Source: CALZJC01 sp041574955
GTDB lineage: Bacteria > Acidobacteriota > Thermoanaerobaculia > Multivoradales > JAHEKO01
Direction of reading: 5' to 3'
DNA length: 5,116 nucleotides
NCBI GenBank assembly: GCA_041574955.1
Contig: JBFGNS010000225.1
Location: 1 to 5,116, forward strand
The position numbers and the translations under genes were made by a program. Below are positions 1-5,116 of the stretch, piece after piece; within the stretch, counting starts at the first letter, position 1; each line of letters begins with the position of its first letter. The notes under the pieces were generated by a model. That model saw only the letters and a list, made by a program, of their open reading frames with translations. It was not told where the DNA came from and did not search any database.

Positions 1-61
1 ATGGCGCGCGCCAGCCGAGTGCAGGCGAGCGCCCCCCGCGAGAGTCCGACTGCGCGCGAGC

Positions 62-93
62 CGGTACCCTGGGACCCTGTCCCCCTCGACTCC
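62..93 (-). repeat. Possible REP-like intergenic motif (GGGAC-AGG-GTCCC)
   Basis: Read on the minus strand, this stretch has a G-run leading into GGGACAGGGTCCC, a perfect 5-bp inverted repeat with a 3-base loop (71-83 on the plus strand), followed shortly by GGTACC (63-68). From memory, strings of the type GGGGACAG...GGTACC recur between genes in several high-GC and deltaproteobacterial-like genomes, sometimes as REP-type elements mobilised by IS200-like REP-associated transposases. Only one copy is visible and no such transposase is in the window, so this is a pattern-based suggestion. It could equally be chance palindromy in G+C-rich DNA or a weak terminator stem. Confidence 0.25.
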
Positions 94-117
94 AAGCCGG
101 CCGGATCAGCACGTGGC

Positions 118-132
118 CGGCGCTGCGCGCCG
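118..132. repeat. Short GC-rich inverted repeat (hairpin)
   Basis: CGGCGC (118-123) and GCGCCG (127-132) form a perfect 6-bp stem around a TGC loop. It lies about 54 bases past the ligase stop codon in the direction of transcription. No T-tract follows on either strand, so it is not a standard intrinsic terminator. It might act as a 3'-end stabilising stem, or be chance in DNA of this composition. Confidence 0.25.
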
Positions 133-185
133 TCCGAGCCCACGGGGCCTCCGAGCCGGCCGGGCCAGCACGAAAGCGGTGCTGT

Positions 186-1769
186 CTAGTCCAACAACCC
201 CTTCACCGTCTCCAACGTATCCGCCGCCTCCGCCTTCTTGTCCCGCCGCCAGCGCGCCATGCGCGGGAAGCGGACGGCGACGCCCGACTTGTGGCGGGTG
301 GAGCGGCTGATGCCCTCGAACGCCAGCTCGAACACCAGCCGCGGCTCGACCGAGCGCACCGGCCCGAACCGCTCGCGGGTGTGGCGGCGGACGAACTGGT
401 CGACCTGGCGGATCTCGGCGTCGGTCAGCCCCGAGTAGGCCTTGGCGAACGGCACCAGCGCGTCGCCGTCCCAGACGGCGAAGGTGTAGTCGGTGTAGAG
501 CGAGGCGCGGCGGCCGTGGCCGCGCTGGGCGTAGAGCAGCACCGCGTCGACGGTGTACGGGTCGACCTTCCACTTCCACCAGGCGCCGCGCTGGCGGCCG
601 ACGCCGTAGGGCGAGTCGCGGCGCTTGAGCATCAGCCCCTCGGCGCCCCGCCGGCGGGCCTCGTCGCGCCGCGCGGCCAGCTCCTGCCAGCCGTCGGCGT
701 CGACCGTCGGCGACAGCCTCAGCACCTGGTTGGCCGGCAGCCCGGCGACGAGCTTCTCGAGCCGCCGCCGGCGCTCGTCGAGCGGCAGGCCGCGCGCGTC
801 CTCGCCGCCGTCCTCGAGCAGGTCGTAGGCCACCAGCGCGGCCGGCACCTCGTCGAGGATACGCCGGCCGAGCTGCTTGCGGCCGATGCGTCGCTGCAGC
901 TCGCCGAACGGCAGCGGCGCGCCGTCGCGCCACGCCACCAGCTCGCCGTCGAGCGCCGTGCCGTCGGGCAGCAGCCGGCCGGCCTCGGCGAGCTCGGGGA
1001 AGCGGTCGGTCACCAGCTCCTCGCCGCGTGACCAGAGGAAGACCTGGCCGGAACGTCGGATGAGCTGGGCGCGGATGCCGTCCCACTTCCACTCCGCCTG
1101 CCAGGCGTCGACCTCGCCGAGCTCGTCGGGCTCGCCGGCGAGCGGGTGGGCGAGACAGAACGGGTAGGGGCGGGAGAGGTCGGCGTCGCGGGTGTCGGGC
1201 GCGATCAGCCGCCGCCAGGCGTCGGCGCTCGGCCGCCAGCCGCCCATCAGCCGGTGCGCCAGGGTGGCGGCGTCGATGTCGGTGGCGCGGGCCAGCGCGC
1301 GCAGCACCAGCCGCCGCGATACCCCGACCCGGAAGGCGCCGGTGATGAGCTTGTTCCAGACGAAGATCTGCCGGCCGTCGAGCTCGCTCCAGGCGGCCAC
1401 GACCGCGGCGCGCTGGGCCTCCTCGTCGAGCCCGCGCAACGCCAGCAGGCGCTCCTCCACCCAGTGCGCGAGCGAACCGCCGGCGCCCGGCCCGCCGTCG
1501 AGCAAGAGCGCGACGGTCTCCGCCAGGTCGCCCACCGCCTGGTGGCACTCGCCGAACAGCCACTCCGGCACGCCGGCGCGCTCGCCCGCCCAGCCGGCCA
1601 GCCGGCGGGCAGGGATCAGCCGCTTGGGCCGGTTGCCGCTCAGGAAGTGCGCCGCCCAGGCGGCGTCGGCCGGCGGCGCGGCGGCGAAGTAGCCGGCCAT
1701 CGCCGCCACCTTGGCGTTGGTGCGGGTGGTCTCGTCGAGCGCCGCGTACAGCTCGGTGAACGCCTTCAC
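186..1769 (-). CDS. ATP-dependent DNA ligase (exonuclease-associated repair type)
   Basis: A 527-residue ligase that would seal DNA nicks using ATP through a lysyl-AMP intermediate, in the cytoplasm. Order of domains: N-terminal DNA-binding domain (about 1-200), adenylation domain (about 205-405), OB-fold (about 405-527). Motif I is EWKWDGIR with catalytic Lys228; motif III is LDGE at 273-276; motif IV is EGLMLK at 377-382; motif V is WWKWK with Lys399 and Lys401; a basic segment at 492-512 (RHKSG...RWRRDKK) fits motif VI. The protein ends at the OB-fold, with no polymerase or nuclease domain, so it is not a LigD-type end-joining ligase. The GTG start is chosen because the family's N-terminus (KxFxxLYxALDxTT) begins right there, a Shine-Dalgarno GAGGAG lies 8 bases upstream, and the start overlaps the exonuclease stop as GTGA. 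Tight overlap implies one mRNA and coupled translation. All motifs are intact. Family assignment is very secure; the repair role is inferred from the family. Confidence 0.97.
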   Translation of the reverse strand: MKAFTELYAALDETTRTNAKVAAMAGYFAAAPPADAAWAAHFLSGNRPKRLIPARRLAGWAGERAGVPEWLFGECHQAVGDLAETVALLLDGGPGAGGSLAHWVEERLLALRGLDEEAQRAAVVAAWSELDGRQIFVWNKLITGAFRVGVSRRLVLRALARATDIDAATLAHRLMGGWRPSADAWRRLIAPDTRDADLSRPYPFCLAHPLAGEPDELGEVDAWQAEWKWDGIRAQLIRRSGQVFLWSRGEELVTDRFPELAEAGRLLPDGTALDGELVAWRDGAPLPFGELQRRIGRKQLGRRILDEVPAALVAYDLLEDGGEDARGLPLDERRRRLEKLVAGLPANQVLRLSPTVDADGWQELAARRDEARRRGAEGLMLKRRDSPYGVGRQRGAWWKWKVDPYTVDAVLLYAQRGHGRRASLYTDYTFAVWDGDALVPFAKAYSGLTDAEIRQVDQFVRRHTRERFGPVRSVEPRLVFELAFEGISRSTRHKSGVAVRFPRMARWRRDKKAEAADTLETVKGLLD

Positions 1770-2833
1770 GCCGGCGGCTCCTCGTCGCCTTCGCCCGGCG
1801 GCTCGTCCTGGGCCGGGCCCTCCTCCGGCTCGGGCACGCCGTCGTCCAGCTCGCCCTCGAAGCGGGTCGGCATCACCGCCGCGTCGAGCCCCCGCTCGTC
1901 CAGCCAGCGCACCACGGTCTCGGCGTAGCCGTGGGTGACCCGCACGCGCTCGGCGCCGGTGGCCTCGATCGCCGCCAGCAGCGACGGCCAGTCGGCGTGG
2001 TCGGAGAGCGCGAAGCCGCGGTCGACGGCGCGCCGCCGGCGCGGTCCGCGCAGCCGCATCCAGCCCGAGGCGAAGCCCGCCGACAGCTCGCCGAACCGCC
2101 GGCACCACGGCGTGCCGAGAGCCGACGGCGGCGCCACCACCAGCGCCCGGCTCCAGTCGGTGCCGGCCTCGGCGTCGCCGGCGTAGGTGGTGTCGGGCAG
2201 CCGGACGCCGGCGGCGCGGTAGTCGCCGTTGAGCTTCTCGACCGCGCCGTGGGTGTAGATCGGCCCGATCTCCGGGTCGATCCCGGCCAGCAGCCGCTGC
2301 GCCTTGCCCAGCGCGTAGCCGAGCAGCAGGGTGGCGCGGCCGGCCGCCTGGTTGGCCCGCCACCAGCCGTCGATTTCGGCGAACAGCTCGGCCTGCGGCC
2401 GCCAGCGGTAGACCGGCAGGCCGAAGGTCGACTCGGTCACGAACAGGTGGCAGCGCACCGGCTCGAACGGCGCGCAGGTGGGATCGGGCTCGGTCTTGTA
2501 GTCGCCCGACACCACCCACACCTCGCCGCCGCGCTCGAGCCGGATCTGGGCCGAGCCGAGGATGTGGCCGGCCGGGTGGAGCGACACCGTGACGCCGTCG
2601 CGGCGCACCCGCTCGCCGTAGGCGACGGCCTCGATCGCCGGCTCGGGTCCGATCCGCCGGCGCAGCACCCGCCGGCCGTCGGCGGCGCACAGGTAGGTGC
2701 CGCAGCCCCAGACCGCGTGGTCGGTGTGGGCGTGGGTCACCACCGCGCGCTCGACCGGCCGCCACGGGTCGACGTAGAAGTCGCCGGCGGAGCAGTACAG
2801 GCCGTTGGGGGTCAGCTCGAGCAGGCCGGGCAT
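1766..2833 (-). CDS. Ligase-associated DNA exonuclease (MBL-fold / beta-CASP)
   Basis: A 355-residue metallo-beta-lactamase-fold nuclease related to the SNM1/Artemis/CPSF group, expected to trim DNA ends before ligation. Visible metal-site motifs: THAHTDH at 33-39 (His34, His36, Asp38, His39), PAGHILGSAQI at 88-98 (His90), SGDYK at 109-113 (Asp111). Beta-CASP motifs follow: TEST at 133-136 (Glu134, motif A), LSDHADW at 276-282 (His in motif B) and VTHGYAE at 299-305 (His301, motif C). The opening, LTPNGLYCSAGDFYVDPW, is typical of this bacterial subfamily and supports the ATG at 2833; no in-frame alternative start lies in the 56-base gap upstream. The start has no evident Shine-Dalgarno. After about residue 326 comes an acidic, proline-rich tail of some 29 residues that looks like an extension of the usual domain. 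The stop codon overlaps the ligase GTG by four bases. Family call is secure; polarity and substrate of the nuclease cannot be read from sequence. Confidence 0.95.
   Translation of the reverse strand: MPGLLELTPNGLYCSAGDFYVDPWRPVERAVVTHAHTDHAVWGCGTYLCAADGRRVLRRRIGPEPAIEAVAYGERVRRDGVTVSLHPAGHILGSAQIRLERGGEVWVVSGDYKTEPDPTCAPFEPVRCHLFVTESTFGLPVYRWRPQAELFAEIDGWWRANQAAGRATLLLGYALGKAQRLLAGIDPEIGPIYTHGAVEKLNGDYRAAGVRLPDTTYAGDAEAGTDWSRALVVAPPSALGTPWCRRFGELSAGFASGWMRLRGPRRRRAVDRGFALSDHADWPSLLAAIEATGAERVRVTHGYAETVVRWLDERGLDAAVMPTRFEGELDDGVPEPEEGPAQDEPPGEGDEEPPA
1778..1783 (-). promoter_or_regulatory. Ribosome binding site of the ligase gene
   Basis: On the minus strand this reads GAGGAG, placed 8 bases before the GTG at 1769-1767. 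It is a strong Shine-Dalgarno match and decides the ligase start. It lies inside the last codons of the exonuclease gene, in the stretch encoding Asp-Glu-Glu-Pro-Pro-Ala. I see no comparable site before the other three genes of the window. Confidence 0.8.
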
Positions 2834-2842
2834 GAAGCGGGG

Positions 2843-2865
2843 TTCGGCCGGGAGGCCCGGTCGGA
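2843..2865. repeat. Hairpin in the gap between the two MBL genes
   Basis: TTCGGCCGGG (2843-2852) and CCCGGTCGGA (2856-2865) can pair around an AGG loop. As plus-strand RNA this is a 10-bp stem with two G-U wobbles; in the minus-strand mRNA the wobbles become A/C mismatches, leaving a solid 5-bp GC core plus interrupted outer pairs. It lies 10 bases before the exonuclease ATG. There is no T-tract, so it is not a normal terminator. It could modulate translation or processing between the two genes, or be chance. Confidence 0.25.
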
Positions 2866-2889
2866 GGCGCTCGGTGGGTGCTCCACCTG

Positions 2890-3624
2890 CTACAGCGGCA
2901 GCTCCATCCGGTCGGCGCCCACCAAGATCTCGCCGGTGTAGCCGGCCTTGCGGGCGCGCGCCGTGAGCGCCGCGGCGTCGAGCTCGCGGTAGAGGTGGGA
3001 GCAGACCATCCGGCGCACCTGGCTGGCCGCCGCCAGCTCGACCAGCTCGTCGTCCGACGGGTGCCCGGCGTCGACCACCGCCAGCTCGCGGCCGGTCAGG
3101 AAGTCGATCTCCTGCTGGTGGAAGTCCGAGTCGCCGGTGAGCGCGTACCGGCTGCCGCCGTGCTCGAAGCCGAGCCCGTGGTTGCCTGCCGGCGGCAGGC
3201 TGACGAACTCGAGCTCGTGGCCGGCGATCCGGAACCGCCCCGCCGACAGCTCGTGGATCACCACCTCGAAGCGCGCCGGGTCGACGATCGTGCCCGGGCC
3301 GAACAGCTCGCGCCAGCCGTCGACCAGCCGCCGGAGCCCGGGTGGCCCCCACAGGTGGAGGTCGCGGCTGCGCGGGTCGGTGCGCGAGTGCGAGCCGGCC
3401 TGGAGCAGCGGGATCAGGTCGGAGACGTGGTCGGCGTGGAAGTGGGAGACGACGACGTGCTCGATCTGGTCCTGCCGGTAGCCCAGCTCGGCCAGCCGCA
3501 GCGCGATACCGCGGCCGCAGTCGAAGACCAGCCTGAGGTCGTCGAGCTCGACCAGCGCCGACGAGGCCGCGCGCTCCGGCTGGAGCTGGCAGGTGCCGGT
3601 GCCGAGCAGGACGAGCCGCGCCAT
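2890..3624 (-). CDS. MBL-fold metallo-hydrolase (RNase Z-like, function unknown)
   Basis: A 244-residue cytoplasmic MBL-fold hydrolase. The N-terminus MARLVLLGTGT followed by a Pro-x-Arg...Ser-Ser segment is typical of the RNase Z / PhnP-like branch. Metal ligands are all present: SHFHADH at 60-66 (His61, His63, Asp65, His66), His149 in GNHGLGF, Asp165 in LTGDSD, and His210 in CSHLY. It is shorter than typical RNase Z (about 300 residues) and I see no inserted flexible tRNA-binding arm, so tRNA 3' processing is unlikely; a phosphodiesterase or other small-ester hydrolase is plausible. It is a different subfamily from the beta-CASP exonuclease downstream: it lacks motifs A-C. It shares strand with the exonuclease and ligase at 56 bases' distance, so is probably the first gene of their operon. 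The ATG at 3624 fits the conserved N-terminal strand; no Shine-Dalgarno is visible before it. Substrate cannot be inferred with confidence. Confidence 0.92.
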   Translation of the reverse strand: MARLVLLGTGTCQLQPERAASSALVELDDLRLVFDCGRGIALRLAELGYRQDQIEHVVVSHFHADHVSDLIPLLQAGSHSRTDPRSRDLHLWGPPGLRRLVDGWRELFGPGTIVDPARFEVVIHELSAGRFRIAGHELEFVSLPPAGNHGLGFEHGGSRYALTGDSDFHQQEIDFLTGRELAVVDAGHPSDDELVELAAASQVRRMVCSHLYRELDAAALTARARKAGYTGEILVGADRMELPL

Positions 3625-3632
3625 GGGCAGCC

Positions 3633-3638
3633 AGTCTA
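3633..3638 (-). promoter_or_regulatory. Candidate -10 element (TAGACT) for the minus-strand operon
   Basis: On the minus strand TAGACT matches the TAnnnT pattern (four of six with TATAAT) and ends 8 bases before the ATG at 3624. Transcription starting 6-7 bases past it would begin at or within two bases of the ATG, which would give a leaderless mRNA and explain why no Shine-Dalgarno is seen. No -35 match is evident. This is one of the few A/T-containing spots in an otherwise G+C-rich stretch. Weak evidence; motif only. Confidence 0.3.
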
Positions 3639-3642
3639 ACCG

Positions 3643-3652
3643 CCGCCGGCGG
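3643..3652. promoter_or_regulatory. Perfect 10-bp palindrome between divergent genes
   Basis: CCGCCGGCGG is a perfect palindrome lying near the middle of the 53-base gap separating the divergent start codons. Its place, upstream of both candidate -10 elements, would suit an operator acting on both genes. Palindromes of pure G and C are common in such DNA, so the assignment is tentative. Confidence 0.2.
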
Positions 3653-3662
3653 TGAGCCCTGA

Positions 3663-3668
3663 TAGGTT
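3663..3668 (+). promoter_or_regulatory. Candidate -10 element (TAGGTT) for the dehydrogenase gene
   Basis: TAGGTT fits TAnnnT (three of six with TATAAT) and ends 9 bases before the ATG at 3678. A start 6-7 bases past it would leave a leader of only a few bases or none. No -35 match is evident, and no convincing Shine-Dalgarno precedes the ATG (AGG at 3664-3666 is 11 bases away). The TAG at 3663-3665 is also an in-frame stop, which fixes the ATG at 3678 as the furthest possible ATG start. Confidence 0.25.
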
Positions 3669-3677
3669 GTCGGCAGC

Positions 3678-5116
3678 ATGGAGCGAGCCCGGCGGTGGGG
3701 GGTGCGGCTGGCGGCTGCGGCCGTCGTCTGCCTCACCGCGTGGCCCGCCCGGGCCGAGCTGGGGCCCCTCGCGCTGGAGCTGGTGACCCGGGTGCCGGGC
3801 TCGCCGGTGGGCGTCACCCACGCCGGTGATGGCAGCGGCCGGCTGTTCATCCTCGAGCGCAGCGGCCGGGTGTTCGTCCACCCCGGTGACCCGTTCGAGC
3901 AGGTGCCGTTTCTCGACATCCGCGACCGCGTCGGCTGCTGCGGCCGCGAGCGGGGCCTGTTCGGGCTGGCGTTCCACCTCGACTACAAGCGCAACGGCTA
4001 CTTCTACGTCAGCTACACCGGCCGGGACGACCTGTCGGTGGTGTCGCGCTTCTCGGTCTCTTCGGACCCCGACCGCGCCGTGGCCGGCTCCGAGCTGCGG
4101 CTGCTCGAGGTCGTCCGGCCCGATCCGCAGCACAACGTCGGCCACCTGGCGTTCGGTCCCGACGGCTACCTCTACATCGGCTCGGGCGACGGCAGCTGCT
4201 GCGGCGACCCGGACGGCAACGCCCAGGATCTCGGCTCGCTGCTCGGCAAGATCCTGCGCATCGACGTCGACCGCGGCTCCGGCTACGCCGTCCCGCCGGA
4301 CAACCCGTTCGTCGACGTCGCCAGCGCCCGCGGCGAGGTGTGGGCGTACGGCCTGCGCAACCCGTGGCGGTTCAGCTTCGACCGCCGCACCGGCGACCTG
4401 TACATCGGCGACGTCGGGCACGACGGCTGGGAGGAGATCGACTTCCAGCGCGCCTCGAGCCGCGGTGGCGAGAACTACGGCTGGCCGCTGATGGAAGGCG
4501 GCTCCTGCTTCCGGCCGGCCGAGGGCTGTGACGACGGCACGCTCACCCCACCGATCCTGGAGTACCCGCACCGGCACGCGCACGACGGCGAGGAGGACGG
4601 CGACAGCGAGGGGCCGGGCTGCGCGTCGGTGACCGGCGGCTTCCGCTACCGCGGGCCGCCGGCCGCGACCCTGCCGCGGTTCTACCTGTTCGGCGACTTC
4701 TGCGCCGGCCGGGTATGGGGAGCGCGGCGCAACGCCTCCGGCGGCTGGCTGGCCAACGAGCTGCTCGACTCGGGTCTGCTGATCGTGTCGTTCGGCGAGG
4801 ACGAGCGGGGGCGCCTCTACCTGATCGACTTCCTGGGCGCGGTCTACCGCCTGATCGGCCGGCCGAGCTTCGCCAGCGGCTTCGAGGACGGGCTCGACGG
4901 CTGGCTCCGGCAGGGCCCGGTCGGGGTGGTCTCCCCCGGGCTCGGCGGCTCGAGCGCGGCGCTCGAGGTGCCTCTCGGCCGGCGCGGCCCGCGAGCGGCG
5001 GTGCGCTCCGAGCACGCGGACGGCGAGTCGACGTTCCGGGTGAGCTTCGAGCTCGACGCCAACCGCGCCGATCTCGGCGGGCGGTCGCAAGAGATCCTGC
5101 GGCTGGCCGACGTCGG
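3678..5116 (+). CDS. Secreted PQQ-dependent sugar dehydrogenase-like protein (GSDH family), 3' end cut by window
   Basis: About 479 residues are visible with no stop before the window ends. The N-terminus (MERARR, then a hydrophobic run about 9-22, then ARA before Glu27) is a Sec signal peptide, so the protein acts outside the cytoplasm. Residues about 30-395 form a six-bladed beta-propeller of the glucose/sorbosone dehydrogenase family (soluble PQQ aldose dehydrogenase, E. coli YliI, human HHIP-like). Visible hallmarks: RGLFGLAFH at about 91-99; HNVGHLAFGPDG with His152, the equivalent of the catalytic His of soluble glucose dehydrogenase; GDGSCCGDP and LLGKILRID; LRNPWRF with Arg227-Asn228; SVTGGFRYRG with Arg323 and Arg325. 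These fit PQQ binding and sugar oxidation, though many relatives have no known substrate. Mature cysteines are 87, 88, 174, 175, 277, 284, 315 and 342. After about 397 a new segment starts (FASGFEDGLDGW), probably a C-terminal beta-sandwich or anchoring domain. The start is fixed by the upstream in-frame TAG. It is absent from simple closed-ORF lists because it lacks a stop here. Confidence 0.93.
   Translation, partial: MERARRWGVRLAAAAVVCLTAWPARAELGPLALELVTRVPGSPVGVTHAGDGSGRLFILERSGRVFVHPGDPFEQVPFLDIRDRVGCCGRERGLFGLAFHLDYKRNGYFYVSYTGRDDLSVVSRFSVSSDPDRAVAGSELRLLEVVRPDPQHNVGHLAFGPDGYLYIGSGDGSCCGDPDGNAQDLGSLLGKILRIDVDRGSGYAVPPDNPFVDVASARGEVWAYGLRNPWRFSFDRRTGDLYIGDVGHDGWEEIDFQRASSRGGENYGWPLMEGGSCFRPAEGCDDGTLTPPILEYPHRHAHDGEEDGDSEGPGCASVTGGFRYRGPPAATLPRFYLFGDFCAGRVWGARRNASGGWLANELLDSGLLIVSFGEDERGRLYLIDFLGAVYRLIGRPSFASGFEDGLDGWLRQGPVGVVSPGLGGSSAALEVPLGRRGPRAAVRSEHADGESTFRVSFELDANRADLGGRSQEILRLADV

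Larger units (their letters stand above)
1..185. other. Non-coding region downstream of the ligase gene
   Basis: I see no supportable gene here. Several frames on both strands are open, but their translations are low-complexity Arg/Pro/Gly/Ala/Ser-rich text with no recognisable motif, as expected by chance in such G+C-rich DNA. An ATG at position 1 opens a 62-codon plus-strand frame that ends at 187-189, overlapping the ligase stop; nothing supports it as a gene, though the tail of a plus-strand gene entering from the left cannot be excluded. On the minus strand there is no ATG before position 1, only GTG candidates. The stretch contains short inverted repeats (71-83 and 118-132) and a ten-base direct repeat with a CCGGCCGG core at 95-104 and 154-163. 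None is followed by a T-run, so no intrinsic terminator can be claimed. Confidence 0.6.

Noticed and set aside
1..189. 62-residue plus-strand open frame starting at base 1
   Set aside because: Low-complexity translation with no family resemblance; overlaps the ligase stop; open by composition.
106..1563. 485-residue minus-strand open frame inside the ligase gene
   Set aside because: Arg/Ala-rich frame-shifted shadow of the ligase; no motif, and the ligase motifs are intact in the other frame.
186..1769. LigD-type end-joining ligase
   Set aside because: No polymerase or 3'-phosphoesterase domain and no Ku gene nearby; the N-terminal domain and exonuclease partner fit the exonuclease-associated ligase family.
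186..2765. Single 859-residue minus-strand open frame
   Set aside because: Only the part from 1769 downward is the ligase. The upstream portion is Arg/Ala/Gly-rich nonsense lying antiphase to the exonuclease gene; the true start is the GTG at 1769.
2890..3624. tRNA 3'-processing RNase Z
   Set aside because: The metal motif fits the superfamily, but the protein is short and shows no flexible tRNA-binding arm; a generic MBL-fold hydrolase call is safer.
3678..3755. Lipoprotein signal on the dehydrogenase (Cys18)
   Set aside because: The residues before Cys18 are Ala-Val-Val, which does not fit a lipobox, and an Ala-Arg-Ala signal peptidase I site follows at 24-26.
1766..3919. Single 717-residue minus-strand open frame
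   Set aside because: Only residues from the ATG at 2833 onward are exonuclease. The upstream part runs out of frame through the MBL hydrolase gene, the divergent intergenic gap and the start of the plus-strand dehydrogenase gene.
3636..5090. 484-residue minus-strand open frame opposite the dehydrogenase
   Set aside because: Ala/Val/Glu-rich antisense shadow; the plus strand carries the catalytic His, RNP and GGFRYRG motifs and a signal peptide.
1..5116. tRNA, rRNA, CRISPR array, transposase or phage genes
   Set aside because: No regularly spaced repeats, no RNA gene-like stretch outside coding DNA, and no transposase or integrase motif in any frame; nearly all of 186-5116 is accounted for by four protein genes.

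Overview
The window is very G+C-rich bacterial chromosomal DNA: third codon positions are almost all G or C, so antisense frames stay open by chance over long stretches. It holds three complete genes on the minus strand and one plus-strand gene that runs off the right edge. The proteins suggest a high-GC environmental bacterium. A secreted sugar-dehydrogenase-like protein carrying a 'GFE(D)G...W' C-terminal segment resembles what is common in Acidobacteriota such as Thermoanaerobaculia, and also in some myxobacteria. This taxonomic reading is an inference from recalled family patterns, not a database result.

Layout. Positions 1-185 have no gene I can support; they contain short inverted repeats and a possible REP-like motif downstream of the ligase stop. 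Positions 186-1769 (minus) encode an ATP-dependent DNA ligase of the bacterial repair type. Positions 1766-2833 (minus) encode its partner, the ligase-associated MBL/beta-CASP DNA exonuclease, and the two overlap through GTGA. Positions 2890-3624 (minus) encode a second, smaller MBL-fold metallo-hydrolase, 56 bases upstream of the exonuclease. Positions 3625-3677 are a short divergent intergenic region. Positions 3678-5116 (plus, 3' incomplete) encode an exported glucose/sorbosone-dehydrogenase-type beta-propeller protein.

The three minus-strand genes look like one operon, MBL hydrolase -> exonuclease -> ligase. Exonuclease and ligase are two members of a known four-part bacterial DNA repair cluster, which also has an Lhr-type helicase and a calcineurin-like phosphoesterase. 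The other two are not in this window. A different MBL-fold enzyme sits where another cluster member might have been. The exonuclease is expected to process DNA ends and the ligase to seal the nick. The plus-strand gene is a periplasmic or extracellular oxidoreductase with no evident functional tie to the repair genes beyond the shared 53-base intergenic region.

I found no RNA gene, CRISPR array, insertion sequence or clearly new system. The most useful leads are the composition of the repair operon, the possible leaderless divergent starts, and the paired vicinal cysteines and C-terminal appendage of the dehydrogenase.
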